From Mucilaginibacter saanensis (lineage in GTDB: Bacteria; Bacteroidota; Bacteroidia; Sphingobacteriales; Sphingobacteriaceae), in NCBI RefSeq assembly GCF_014200575.1, contig NZ_JACHBZ010000013.1, positions 1 through 64,000 on the forward strand: a stretch of 64,000 nt of DNA, read 5' to 3'. Below are positions 16,039-24,593 of the stretch, in pieces. How positions within the stretch are numbered: position 1 is the stretch's first letter; every line of letters starts with the position of its first letter. The notes beneath the pieces were generated by a model. That model worked only from the letters and a program-made list of their open reading frames with translations. It searched no databases and was not told where the DNA came from. Both the position numbers and the translations under genes were made by a program.

Positions 16039-17106
16039 ATGACAGAGACGCTGGACATCAAGATCACCAAGACCACTCATTCCCGTTTAGCAGAAACGGA
16101 TTTTGACAACTTACCATTCGGAAAAACATTTTCTGACCACATGTTTGTGGCGGATTATGCTGATGGTGAATGGAAAAACCTTCAGGTCATTCCCTACGGC
16201 GAAATTGGGCTTAGTCCGGCAATTTCTGCATTGCATTACGGCCAGGCTTTTTTTGAAGGGTTAAAAGCTTATAAACATGCTGATGGAAAAGTAACTATTT
16301 TCCGTCCGGATAAAAACGCCATCCGTTTTAACAAATCGGCAGAGCGCTTGTGTATGCCACAACTGCCCGAAGAAATATTTTTACAAAGTATGGCCGCCGT
16401 GGTTGATATTGACCGCGATTGGGTACCATCAAAAGATAACCATGCATTATACATCCGTCCGTTTATGTTTGCTACAGATCCTTACCTGGGTGTAACACCA
16501 TCGGCAACCTATAAATACATGGTAATTGCCGGCCCCGTAGGACCATACTTTTCAAAAACCCTGCGCGTTAAGATCGAAACACATTATACCCGCGCAGCCG
16601 AAGGTGGTATGGGTTTTGCAAAAGCAGCAGGTAATTATGGCAGCTCCATGCTACCAGCGCGTAAAGCAACCGAGGAAGGTTTTGACCAGTTAATCTGGAC
16701 CGATGCCAAAGAGCATAAATACATTGAAGAAATGGGTGCCGCCAATGCCATGTTTGTACTTGACGGTACGCTGGTTACAGCCGAAGCCAAAGACACCATT
16801 TTAGATGGCGTAACACGTGATACCGTAATTGCTTTAGCAAAAGAATGGGGTATCCCGGTTGAAACACGCAAGGTTTCTGTTGCCGAAATTATTGAAGGTG
16901 CCAAAAACGGCAAACTTACCGATGCTTTTGGCGCCGGTACCGCTGCAACTATTGCATCAGTTGGGTCTATAAGCCTTGATGGCGAGGAGTATTTCCTGAA
17001 CGACCCAAAAACACGTGAGTTTTCACAAAAAGTGTTAAAAACGCTTGATGCCATAAAATACGGTAACGCCGCTGATACCCATGGCTGGAATTACCTGGTA
17101 GGTTAA
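16039..17106 (+). CDS. ilvE: Branched-chain amino acid aminotransferase
   Basis: 355-aa fold-type IV PLP enzyme interconverting Leu, Ile and Val with their 2-oxo acids. The size and the N-terminal extension mark the eukaryote-like (BCAT) branch. The PLP lysine is Lys195 in GFAKAAGNYGSS. The conserved stretch YIEEMGAANAMFV lies near 232-244 and GVTRDTVIALAKEWGI near 262-277. ALHYGQAFFEGLKAY near 64-78 is the substrate-side signature. A strong terminator follows directly. Confidence 0.94.
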   Translation: MTETLDIKITKTTHSRLAETDFDNLPFGKTFSDHMFVADYADGEWKNLQVIPYGEIGLSPAISALHYGQAFFEGLKAYKHADGKVTIFRPDKNAIRFNKSAERLCMPQLPEEIFLQSMAAVVDIDRDWVPSKDNHALYIRPFMFATDPYLGVTPSATYKYMVIAGPVGPYFSKTLRVKIETHYTRAAEGGMGFAKAAGNYGSSMLPARKATEEGFDQLIWTDAKEHKYIEEMGAANAMFVLDGTLVTAEAKDTILDGVTRDTVIALAKEWGIPVETRKVSVAEIIEGAKNGKLTDAFGAGTAATIASVGSISLDGEEYFLNDPKTREFSQKVLKTLDAIKYGNAADTHGWNYLVG

Positions 17107-17126
17107 TTACTACTAACAGTATCTAA

Positions 17127-17164
17127 CAAGAAAGGTGCGCCAATTGGCGCACCTTTCTTGTTTT
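17127..17164 (+). terminator. ilvE terminator
   Basis: CAAGAAAGGTGCGCC (17127-17141) pairs perfectly with GGCGCACCTTTCTTG (17146-17160) over a 4-nt loop, followed by TTTT. Strong GC-rich stem. Confidence 0.9.
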
Positions 17165-17230
17165 AATAAAACACATATCATTGCAAAACATGATGATAGT
17201 ATCTGGAAAACCCCAAACAGAACATCCTGT

Positions 17231-17791
17231 TTAAAAGCTACAGGTAGCAGTGGGTTTTATACCCTCTTTATCTATTGTTAAAACGGGTTTATCTTTTTTG
17301 AAGGTTACCACCCATATCGTATCATAATCGTCATCGGGCCATTGCAGGCCTTTAACTTTCATACCTAATGCTTTTAGTATACCTTTAATTTCGTTGTGTT
17401 CCCACACCACAAGTATAGTACCTTTTTTACCCACCAGTTCCTCGGCCATATCCTTAGTATCTTCCTCTTCAAAATTGCTGTTGATACTGAGGTTATATTT
17501 AATGGCAAACGGCGATATGGTTTGGAACATGCGCCCCCGCGGGGTTGATTTACCTAAATGTAACGCAGGTACGTAGATATGATCGGGCAATCCAAACTTA
17601 CCCTTTAATATCTCAGGGAGTTTTATGGCGCGGTTAAAACCCTTGCATGACAGGTTATCCCCCTCCTCCGGTTTTTCGCCGTGGCGAATAAACACCAGTT
17701 TAAGATTTTTGCTTTGGGCGGAGGCTGTGCAGGTTGCAAGACAAATTGCCAGTAAAATTAAAGCGGGGAATAAGGCTATCTTCTTTATCAT
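17231..17791 (-). CDS. Exported histidine phosphatase family protein
   Basis: 186 aa, with a signal peptide (ALFPALILLAICLATCTASAQ, cleavage about 26). The histidine-phosphatase catalytic motif is FIRHGEKPEE (RHG), the segment commonly written RHG(E/Q), and a later histidine is in VVWEHNEIKGIL. Members act as phosphomonoesterases; the substrate here is unknown. The cysteine within ICLATC could instead be a lipobox. It starts 14 nt after clpS ends on the same strand, so the two may share a transcript. Confidence 0.75.
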   Translation of the reverse strand: MIKKIALFPALILLAICLATCTASAQSKNLKLVFIRHGEKPEEGDNLSCKGFNRAIKLPEILKGKFGLPDHIYVPALHLGKSTPRGRMFQTISPFAIKYNLSINSNFEEEDTKDMAEELVGKKGTILVVWEHNEIKGILKALGMKVKGLQWPDDDYDTIWVVTFKKDKPVLTIDKEGIKPTATCSF

Positions 17792-17805
17792 ACATCATTC
17801 AAAAG

Positions 17806-18087
17806 CTACTCTACACTTACGGTAAGGCCTTCCTGCTGCAATATCTTCCGGTAAATTTCCATTTCGGTAAATGAACCTTCCAATACGGCGCATTTGCCCT
17901 CGTTGTGTACTTTCCAGGCTATCTTTTCGGCTTGCGGCTCAGAGTAATCAAGGTATTTCATCATGCAGTGGATCACATGGTCAAACGTGTTAAAATCATC
18001 ATTCCACAATATCAGGCGGTGAACTTCTTTAAGTCCTGCCAGCAACTCTTCGAGAGTGAATGTTTCTTCTTGGGTTTCAGTTGGCAT
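17806..18087 (-). CDS. clpS: ATP-dependent Clp protease adaptor ClpS
   Basis: 93 aa. ClpS delivers N-end-rule substrates to the ClpA/ClpC unfoldase. The core reads HRLILWNDDFNTFDHVIHCMMKYL, with the conserved asparagine-aspartate pair and helix, followed by the AEKIAWKVHNEGKC segment. The N-terminal tail is acidic (TETQEETFTLEEL). A TAAATTTG -7 box at 18097-18104 lies 9 nt from the ATG. ClpC, the likely partner, is encoded 5 kb away. Confidence 0.92.
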   Translation of the reverse strand: MPTETQEETFTLEELLAGLKEVHRLILWNDDFNTFDHVIHCMMKYLDYSEPQAEKIAWKVHNEGKCAVLEGSFTEMEIYRKILQQEGLTVSVE

Positions 18088-18198
18088 ACGTAACTACAAA
18101 TTTACTTAAAAACAATAATAAAAGTGTTAAAATTGTGTTTAATGGGCTTAAAAATCATGTTACAATATCCCCGATTAAAAACCCAAAACCCCAAACGC

Positions 18199-19059
18199 AT
18201 GAAAAACCCCTCCCCTCATTTTATTTTAGCATTTGCTGTACAATTATTTATTGCCGGCCAGGCTAGTGCACAGGCTGCCAAAACAGGTCAAACCACCTTA
18301 CAGGCTCCTGCAACTACCATTAATATTGATGGCGACCTGAAAGACTGGGGCGACAGCCTGCGTTATTATAACGACGAAAAAAAGTTCCATTACACGCTGG
18401 CTAATGACAAGACTAACCTTTACGCGGCCATCCGTATTACCGACCGCATGGACCAGATACGTACCTTAAATGCCGGTATCACCTTAAGTATTGATACAAA
18501 GGGCAAAAAAAAGGAAAGCTTTTCACTTACTTTCCCCCTCGCCGACGCAGGCTCGCCTCCTGAATTTGGGAAATTAAAAGACGAAAATGGCGAAATTACC
18601 AAAGCCGACCGTGATGAACTGATGCGCGAACGGGTAACTAAACTGCGCAACATTAAAGTAGAAGGATTTAAGGATATAGATGGCGATATGATAACCACCT
18701 CCAATACCTATGGCATTAAAGCTGCGATTGACTATGATGCCGATGGTAACCTGGTTTATGAAGTAGCCATCCCTTTACAATTTTTCCATACTGATGACAT
18801 TACCAAAAATGAGTGGGCATTTAACTTTAAAATAAATGGCATACAAAAACCGGCAGGCAGCGCTGTAGCCGGCGATCAGCAAGGTGGCATGGGCGGTATG
18901 GGTGGTGGTGGCAGAGGCGGCCGTGGTGGTGGCGGCGGCGGTGGTCGCGGAGGCAGAGGCGGCCGTGGTGGCGGCATGGGAGGCGGTGCAAATGCAGGCG
19001 GCCATACCGAAATGTCCAAATCAATTGATTTCTGGGAGAAATTTTACCTGGCAAAATAA
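18199..19059 (+). CDS. Exported protein with DOMON/CBM9-like fold and glycine-rich C-terminus
   Basis: About 286 aa from the ATG at 18199. I prefer it to the in-frame ATG at 18124 because it opens a clean signal peptide (KNPSPHFILAFAVQLFIAG, cleavage near ASA-Q). The mature N-terminus reads TINIDGDLKDWGD, then NLYAAIRITDRMDQI, the pattern of CBM9/DOMON-like beta-sandwich proteins. The C-terminal part has roughly 45 residues made almost only of Gly, Arg and Met (RGGRGG, GMGG), before a short IDFWEKFYLAK end. The target of the low-complexity region is unknown; nucleic acid, sugar or surface contacts are all possible. Confidence 0.7.
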   Translation: MKNPSPHFILAFAVQLFIAGQASAQAAKTGQTTLQAPATTINIDGDLKDWGDSLRYYNDEKKFHYTLANDKTNLYAAIRITDRMDQIRTLNAGITLSIDTKGKKKESFSLTFPLADAGSPPEFGKLKDENGEITKADRDELMRERVTKLRNIKVEGFKDIDGDMITTSNTYGIKAAIDYDADGNLVYEVAIPLQFFHTDDITKNEWAFNFKINGIQKPAGSAVAGDQQGGMGGMGGGGRGGRGGGGGGGRGGRGGRGGGMGGGANAGGHTEMSKSIDFWEKFYLAK

Positions 19060-19145
19060 GCTATTTCCTGAACAACAGATCTATTACATACCATCCATAA
19101 AAGTTCATCATCACTTATTCTCTTTCTACTCAACAGCATAAATAA

Positions 19146-19180
19146 AACAAAGCGGCCGGTGTATAATCGGCCGCTTTGTT
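19146..19180. terminator. Bidirectional terminator
   Basis: AACAAAGCGGCCG (19146-19158) and CGGCCGCTTTGTT (19168-19180) are perfectly complementary over 13 bp with a 9-nt loop, followed by T5 on the plus strand. It lies between the converging glycine-rich gene and the 82-aa gene and can serve both. Confidence 0.85.
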
Positions 19181-19225
19181 TTTACATTATTTTCTATTTG
19201 AAACACTCAACAAGGAGCATCATTA

Positions 19226-19474
19226 CTATTTATTCTTAACTGGTATTGCATCACAGTAAGAAAAGGCATAAGGCGCAACACTTTTAATATTCACATCCAG
19301 AACATCTCCCGCTTTGGCAATTTTTACATTGATGCTCCCATCTGCATTTACAGGTACGGTTGCATAATGTTTACTATCGGCCATAGCTGGGTTAATAGTG
19401 CTTTTAATAAGATTAGCACTTAGCGCCACTGCAATTACTGTTAATACAATTTTGGTGTAAAGGTCGGTTTTCAT
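19226..19474 (-). CDS. Small exported hypothetical protein
   Basis: 82 aa. Residues 8-25 are a hydrophobic helix (KIVLTVIAVALSANLI) acting as signal or anchor. The remaining 55 residues look like a small beta domain (YATVPVNADGSINVKIAKAG, DVLDVNIKSVAPYAF) with a single cysteine near the end. No family recognised. It starts about 28 nt after the 904-aa gene ends on the same strand and may be its downstream partner. Codon use looks normal. Confidence 0.55.
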   Translation of the reverse strand: MKTDLYTKIVLTVIAVALSANLIKSTINPAMADSKHYATVPVNADGSINVKIAKAGDVLDVNIKSVAPYAFSYCDAIPVKNK

Positions 19475-19502
19475 GTTTTATAATTTATTTGGTTAGTAAT
19501 TA

Positions 19503-22217
19503 TTACTCTACTTTGTATTTATAAACCTGCCTGCCCAGCTTGCCATCGCCATCAATACCTTCAATAACTACACAGTAGGTTCCCTTGCCGTCGGCATTAA
19601 AGAAAGATAGCGAAGCATTACCTTCTTTATCTGTTATGATATTAGGGCGCCAGTATATAGTTGACCGCAGATCCTGCATCTGTGTGTTAACTTTGGGATC
19701 ATCATACTGAGGCGAATAAAACTCACGCGCCTTATAATACCCCTTAGGAGCATAAGTTACAATTCCTGGTGCATAACGGTTATAAACAGCTCCTTCGTCG
19801 CCTCTTTTGGTAGTGATCACCAACACACCGTTTCCGCCACGGGAGCCATATATAGCGGTATTGCCAACCGTACGTAAAACTTCAATACTCGCAATATCAG
19901 ACACCGTCACACTATTTAAAAATTCAGCCTCCATGTAAACACCATCTACAATAATTTGCATAGGACCGCCGCCGCGGGTAGAGTAAGGCGTATCGCCCCG
20001 GAACATCACCCCTAAAAGCCTCCCCTGCAGTACGTTTGAAAGTTGACCACCTGTATTTTCCAGATCCTTATAAGTAATTACCTGGTCGGCATTACCAGCT
20101 CCGTTTAAGTTGGATGAGTGTTGTACAGCCAGGATCTTGGTGTCTTTAATAACCACCTCTTTTAGCAATATGGTATGATTGCCAATGCCGTACTTTACCT
20201 GTTCATTAAATAGCAACTGGCTGTTTTTCATATACACCGACAAGCCATCGTTAACGTTTACCTGTATATCAGGTGCGTTCTTATTTTTACCTACAATTTG
20301 CGGGGCAATATTATCCAGTTCAATTTCCAGGTTTTTACGATCCTTGGCTGTGCGGGCCTGTACAATAAATTTTATGCTATCCCTGAAAATTAAATTATTA
20401 AAGGTGAATTTACCCTGACTATCAGATACGGTATCCAAAACAAATGCACCACCAGCAGTAGTAAATAAGGTTATTTTACCATTGGCCACGGGTTTGCCGC
20501 CAAAAGTTTTTAAATGCCCGGATACCTGCAGCGTTTTTTCGGGCTGATAAACTACCGGGGGGAAAGTGTCATTAATAACCTGTTTCCAATCAAACCGCCG
20601 ATAACCTTGTGTAAGCATCAGCACATCAAGATCTGCCCGCGTTGTAGGGCTTTCATCAGCAAAATAATAACCCGGTTTTTCAACATAACCTTTCAGATCG
20701 GAACTAAGCAGCACGTTTGAGTAAATGCTTTCCTCGGCTGATTCATCAACCGGCACTTTCGCCAGGTCAATTACCGAAGCCGAGAAACTACCGATAACCG
20801 GCTTATCCTCGCTGTTTTTAGCATTCAGATTTAAGGTAACCTTTTCGCGCGGCGCATATTTTTGTTTAGTGGCAGATACTGCCAATTTAAGCTGATCAGG
20901 ATTCTGGATAAATACTACCCGCTCATTCAGAGGTTCGCCGGTTGACGAAAACAACGTGAACTGTACAATGCCAGAAGGGAACTTACTTTTGGCAACCGAG
21001 GCAGTAAATGTTTTACCACCGTCGGCACTTTTACTGGCATAATAAATTTCGCCGCCACTTTGTCCTACCAGCATTAAGCCGCCGGTTGGCGTATCACCAT
21101 TTGACAATTCGGCACCTGGCAATATCCTTATAGCCAGTTCATCATTATTTGAATTATCAATACTTAAAACATAGGCATTGTCAACCGCTTTAGGTATATC
21201 AAAACTCCCTTCGGAGCCATCGGCATATACCATGTGTGCTTTATAGCTTTTGCCGCTTTGCGGCCGCAAGGTAAATACCCCCATACCCAGGTGTGTACTG
21301 TTAAATGTGGTAACCACCTGATTTTGCTCGTCAACAATATTCCCTTTTACATCGGTCCCTAAACCGTCTGCACCAACAGCTTTAAAAGCTACTTTTGAGC
21401 CGATACTATTCACCAGGCTGCCACTCTCCGGAAAAAACTGTACATCTATCTTGTTTGATATTGCCTTTATGGGTACCGTTCTGGTTATAACCCGCTTATC
21501 AGTAAGTTTTATATTGGTAATAATATGGCCGGATGCTGTCAAATTGAGGCTTGTACTGAAGGAAGCATTAAGATTACCTTTATCATCAGTTACACCTTTA
21601 CTTTTAAAAACAGATCTATTATTAAGTTCAATCCGATAAGTTACTTCGTTACCTGCATAGGGATTGCCGTTTAAGTCGGTATAATTAATAAGGGCATCTA
21701 CTCTTTGTTTACCGTTTTGCGTACTGTAAGTATAAGCTGTTTTGGTAAAAACTGTATTATGGATAACACTAACTATGCTGATGGTTTTATTAAAAAAATA
21801 AGCTTCGCCCTCATTACGCATCCAGTTGGTATATGCTCTTATGCGGTAATTACCCTCTTTCATGGTATCAGGTAATGCAAAATCACCATTAGCCAAACCG
21901 CTTATCAGTGGCAGTTTTAGGCTGCGTTTTACAGAATCATGTTCATCTATCAGATCAACATTCAGGATCTCGCTAAAAGCGGATAGTTGGTGCTTGCTGC
22001 CTATGGTTACATAAGCCTTAAACCAAATGTCATCGCCAACTGCGTAATATGGTTTATCCAGGTGCAGGTAAACTTTTTCCTGGGGATGGTTTGCCCGCCA
22101 TTTATAAAGCTGATCAACCAGCTTACCCAACAGATCATCGCCCGGACCTTTAAAACCCAATATTACTGTGCTAACTAAAGCTATCAATAAAACAACAGGT
22201 ACTTTTTTGTATTTCAT
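19503..22217 (-). CDS. Exported MG2-like protein with C-terminal TonB-receptor plug domain
   Basis: 904 aa with a signal peptide (VPVVLLIALVSTVILGF). After it comes a macroglobulin-like (MG2) start, KVYLHLDKPYYAVGDDIWFKAYV near 48-70, then repeated beta-sandwich modules. A carboxypeptidase-regulatory-like module lies around 555-620. A plug-like domain (about 690-830) contains DGVYMEAEFLNSVTVSDI, then ASIEVLRTVGNTAIYG and GGNGVLVITTK. No TonB-dependent barrel follows. Such plug-without-barrel proteins are common in Bacteroidota, usually without known function. A TAATTTTG -7 box at 22231-22238 lies 13 nt from the ATG. Confidence 0.8.
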   Translation of the reverse strand: MKYKKVPVVLLIALVSTVILGFKGPGDDLLGKLVDQLYKWRANHPQEKVYLHLDKPYYAVGDDIWFKAYVTIGSKHQLSAFSEILNVDLIDEHDSVKRSLKLPLISGLANGDFALPDTMKEGNYRIRAYTNWMRNEGEAYFFNKTISIVSVIHNTVFTKTAYTYSTQNGKQRVDALINYTDLNGNPYAGNEVTYRIELNNRSVFKSKGVTDDKGNLNASFSTSLNLTASGHIITNIKLTDKRVITRTVPIKAISNKIDVQFFPESGSLVNSIGSKVAFKAVGADGLGTDVKGNIVDEQNQVVTTFNSTHLGMGVFTLRPQSGKSYKAHMVYADGSEGSFDIPKAVDNAYVLSIDNSNNDELAIRILPGAELSNGDTPTGGLMLVGQSGGEIYYASKSADGGKTFTASVAKSKFPSGIVQFTLFSSTGEPLNERVVFIQNPDQLKLAVSATKQKYAPREKVTLNLNAKNSEDKPVIGSFSASVIDLAKVPVDESAEESIYSNVLLSSDLKGYVEKPGYYFADESPTTRADLDVLMLTQGYRRFDWKQVINDTFPPVVYQPEKTLQVSGHLKTFGGKPVANGKITLFTTAGGAFVLDTVSDSQGKFTFNNLIFRDSIKFIVQARTAKDRKNLEIELDNIAPQIVGKNKNAPDIQVNVNDGLSVYMKNSQLLFNEQVKYGIGNHTILLKEVVIKDTKILAVQHSSNLNGAGNADQVITYKDLENTGGQLSNVLQGRLLGVMFRGDTPYSTRGGGPMQIIVDGVYMEAEFLNSVTVSDIASIEVLRTVGNTAIYGSRGGNGVLVITTKRGDEGAVYNRYAPGIVTYAPKGYYKAREFYSPQYDDPKVNTQMQDLRSTIYWRPNIITDKEGNASLSFFNADGKGTYCVVIEGIDGDGKLGRQVYKYKVE

Positions 22218-22465
22218 GGTATTAATTAAACAAAATTAATCTACACAAAATATCTTGCAGGCGATGAGTTTGTGAGGTTTTAGGATTTAGCGGGCTTGTG
22301 TATACCCGTCTGTAAGTTAATTATTTAAAATTACAGATGTATGCACACAATGCCGCTATTTGACAAAAGCCGAATTTAAAGGTTTAATGGCTGCCAAAAA
22401 TAAATCTCAAATAAAAATATTGTTAAATAATAATTAAGCGTAATACATAAAAAGGCAAAGTATGG

Positions 22466-23002
22466 TTAAAACTTGTTCTTCCACATCATACTTTCAACCG
22501 GCCGGGTTGTTGGGTTGTTATATTTTGCGTTATTTTTTGTGTTATATAAAGTTTCGATCTCGCCTTCAACAACAAAATAAATAAGCTGGCCTATGGGCAT
22601 GCCTGCATAAATGCGTACGGGTTGCGCGCATGAAATTTCCAGTGTCCAGGTATTACAAAAACCCACATCGCCTTTACCCGCTGTGGCATGTATGTCAATC
22701 CCCAAACGTCCGGTGCTTGATTTCCCTTCCAGAAACGGCACATGGCGGTGTGTTTCGGTATACTCCATGGTAACACCAAGATAAAGCGTATTCGGCTGCA
22801 GCACAAAGCCTTCTTTGGGTATCTCAAAACCATCAATCTCGTTATGCAGCTTGGCATCCAGAACGCGGTCGCGATAGGTAGCTAAATGCTTACCCAAATG
22901 TACATCATAGGAGTTGGTACCCAGGCATTCGCGCTTAAAGGGTTCAATAATAATATGGCCTTTTTCAATTTCTTCGAGAATGCGCTTATCTGATAATATC
23001 AT
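22466..23002 (-). CDS. dcd: dCTP deaminase
   Basis: 178 aa, trimeric enzyme that deaminates dCTP to dUTP for thymidylate synthesis. The N-terminus MILSDKRILEEIEKG and the core FLEGKSSTGRLGI, HATAGKGDVGF and NTWTLEI are diagnostic; the glutamate in TLEI is the expected catalytic base. I start at 23002, not at an upstream ATG at 23041. The former is the family N-terminus, and a good promoter (TTG, 20 nt, TAATTTAG) occupies 23011-23041. That promoter would lie inside the coding region if the upstream start were used. Confidence 0.93.
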   Translation of the reverse strand: MILSDKRILEEIEKGHIIIEPFKRECLGTNSYDVHLGKHLATYRDRVLDAKLHNEIDGFEIPKEGFVLQPNTLYLGVTMEYTETHRHVPFLEGKSSTGRLGIDIHATAGKGDVGFCNTWTLEISCAQPVRIYAGMPIGQLIYFVVEGEIETLYNTKNNAKYNNPTTRPVESMMWKNKF

Positions 23003-23010
23003 GGTAGGGC

Positions 23011-23041
23011 CTAAATTATAACTATTTATAACAATAGGCAA
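23011..23041 (-). promoter_or_regulatory. dcd promoter
   Basis: Read on the minus strand: TTG (23041-23039), a 20-nt spacer, then TAATTTAG (23018-23011), 8 nt from the dcd ATG. One base differs from TAnnTTTG. It supports the shorter dcd start. Confidence 0.6.
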
Positions 23042-23050
23042 TACGCCCCA

Positions 23051-23122
23051 TCAAGTAATTAGTATCAGCTACCAGGATTTTCAACATACCATGCCGCTAT
23101 CGTGATACTGGATACTAATTAC
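23051..23122. repeat. Inverted repeat of the GTATCAG type
   Basis: GTAATTAGTATC (23055-23066) and GATACTAATTAC (23111-23122) are perfectly complementary over 12 bp. Between them lie CAGCTACCAGGA and TGATACTGG pieces. A similar but distinct inverted repeat lies at 54897-54993, where AGCTACCTGATG and TCCTGATACC occur. Possibly one dispersed family. Confidence 0.5.
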
Positions 23123-23193
23123 CATATACTAAATATATTTTAATTAAATTTATTTGACATAAGTTTGCCACCTATTTTGCAATTTTACTTATT

Positions 23194-23838
23194 ATGGCTA
23201 TAGCATACAGGCAGCGTATTGATGATGATACCGAATTTGCGCTCTGGAAAATTGAGGAGGAAGCTAACGACCTGTATAACCAATTACAGCTTGACGAGCA
23301 GGAAAAAGCTTACGTTGAAAAACTAAGCAGCGGCAAGCGCCATTTGCACTGGCTGGGCACCAGGGTGCTGCTACGCAAAATGCTGCATACCGATGAATAT
23401 ATTGACTGCAAAGTGGATGCACACGGTAAACCATACCTGGTAAACCTGCCCTACCATATATCATTAAGCCACTCGTTTGATTATGCTGCCGTAATGATCA
23501 GTAAAACACATAAGGTGGGTATTGACATTGAGCAGATCAAGGAAAAGGTGGAGCGTATTGCCGGGAAGTTTATGCGCCCCGAAGAGCTGGCCTTTATTGA
23601 TCAGGAGCACAAAATTGAACAGCTTTATGTTTGCTGGTGCGCCAAAGAGGCCGTGTACAAATGCAACGGCGAAAAAGAGGTATCGTTTGCAGATAACATC
23701 TTTATATCTCCTTTTGATTTTAAACCCATGGGCGAATTAAATGCCAGCTTGCAAAAAAATGATTTAAGCCTTGAATATACGGTAGGCTATCTGCAATATG
23801 AAGACTATATGATTGGCTACGTAAAGGGAGCAATGTAA
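23194..23838 (+). CDS. 4'-phosphopantetheinyl transferase superfamily protein
   Basis: 214 aa, Sfp-type. It transfers phosphopantetheine from CoA to a carrier-protein serine. Metal and catalytic residues are visible: VGIDIE at 108-113 (Asp111, Glu113) and WCAKEAVYK at 148-156 (Glu152, Lys156). The CoA-side motif is HISLSHSFDYAAV at 88-100. The carrier substrate (fatty-acid ACP or other) cannot be told. The stop overlaps the lipB ATG (TAATG), so the two are translationally coupled; both attach acyl-type cofactors to proteins. Confidence 0.88.
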   Translation: MAIAYRQRIDDDTEFALWKIEEEANDLYNQLQLDEQEKAYVEKLSSGKRHLHWLGTRVLLRKMLHTDEYIDCKVDAHGKPYLVNLPYHISLSHSFDYAAVMISKTHKVGIDIEQIKEKVERIAGKFMRPEELAFIDQEHKIEQLYVCWCAKEAVYKCNGEKEVSFADNIFISPFDFKPMGELNASLQKNDLSLEYTVGYLQYEDYMIGYVKGAM

Positions 23839-24593
23839 TGAAGAACAAGAAAGTATTTTTTCAGGACTGGGGTTTAATTGATTACCAGCAAGCCTGGGAT
23901 AAACAGGAAGAGTTATTTGCTGCCTCAGTAAAAACAAAACTAAATAACCGCAACAGCGAACTGGCTTATGAAGCCGCTGCCAAAACCCTTGTACCTGCAA
24001 ACACCTATGAGCCTTTTGTGGCCGATGAGGTTTTTAACTACCTGGTGTTTTGTGAGCACCCGCACGTTTACACCTTAGGTAAAAGCGGCAAACCCGAACA
24101 TTTACTGCTTGATGAGCAGGGACTCAAAGACAAACAGGCAGTTTATTATACCATTAACCGCGGTGGCGATATTACTTATCACGGCCCCGGGCAAATTGTG
24201 TCATACCCGATACTTGACCTTGACAATTTTTTTACCGACATACACCTTTACCTGCGCACTCTGGAAGAGGCCGTAATACTAACCCTTGCCGATTATGGTT
24301 TAAAGGCCGGCAGATATCCCGGCTATACCGGCGTTTGGTTTGATGCCGATAATGAAAATGCCCGCAAAATATGCGCCATGGGCGTACGCTGCAGCCGCTG
24401 GGTAACCATGCACGGGCTCGCTTTTAATGTAAATACCAACCTTGATTATTTTAACAATATTGTGCCATGCGGTATTGATGACAAGGCGGTAACCTCCATG
24501 CAAAAAGAGCTGGGTCAAATAGTTGATATAAATGAAGTTAAAAAAATCTTAAAACATCATATTTCCGTATTGTTTGATATGGAGATGTTATGA
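23838..24593 (+). CDS. lipB: Lipoyl (octanoyl) transferase LipB
   Basis: 251 aa. It moves octanoate from octanoyl-ACP to lipoyl domains of 2-oxoacid dehydrogenases and the glycine cleavage system. Core motif RGGDITYHGPGQIVSYPI at 108-125; catalytic Cys211 in PCGIDDKAVTSM and Lys177 in ARKICAMG. A longer N-terminal section with FCEHPHVYTLGKSG near 71-84 is standard. It starts in the stop codon of the transferase gene and overlaps the next gene by 4 nt, giving a three-gene coupled set. Confidence 0.94.
   Translation: MKNKKVFFQDWGLIDYQQAWDKQEELFAASVKTKLNNRNSELAYEAAAKTLVPANTYEPFVADEVFNYLVFCEHPHVYTLGKSGKPEHLLLDEQGLKDKQAVYYTINRGGDITYHGPGQIVSYPILDLDNFFTDIHLYLRTLEEAVILTLADYGLKAGRYPGYTGVWFDADNENARKICAMGVRCSRWVTMHGLAFNVNTNLDYFNNIVPCGIDDKAVTSMQKELGQIVDINEVKKILKHHISVLFDMEML

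Noticed and set aside
18884..19141. Ala/Val-rich frame over the glycine-rich region
   Set aside because: Alternative frame of the GGC-type repeats of the exported protein at 18199.
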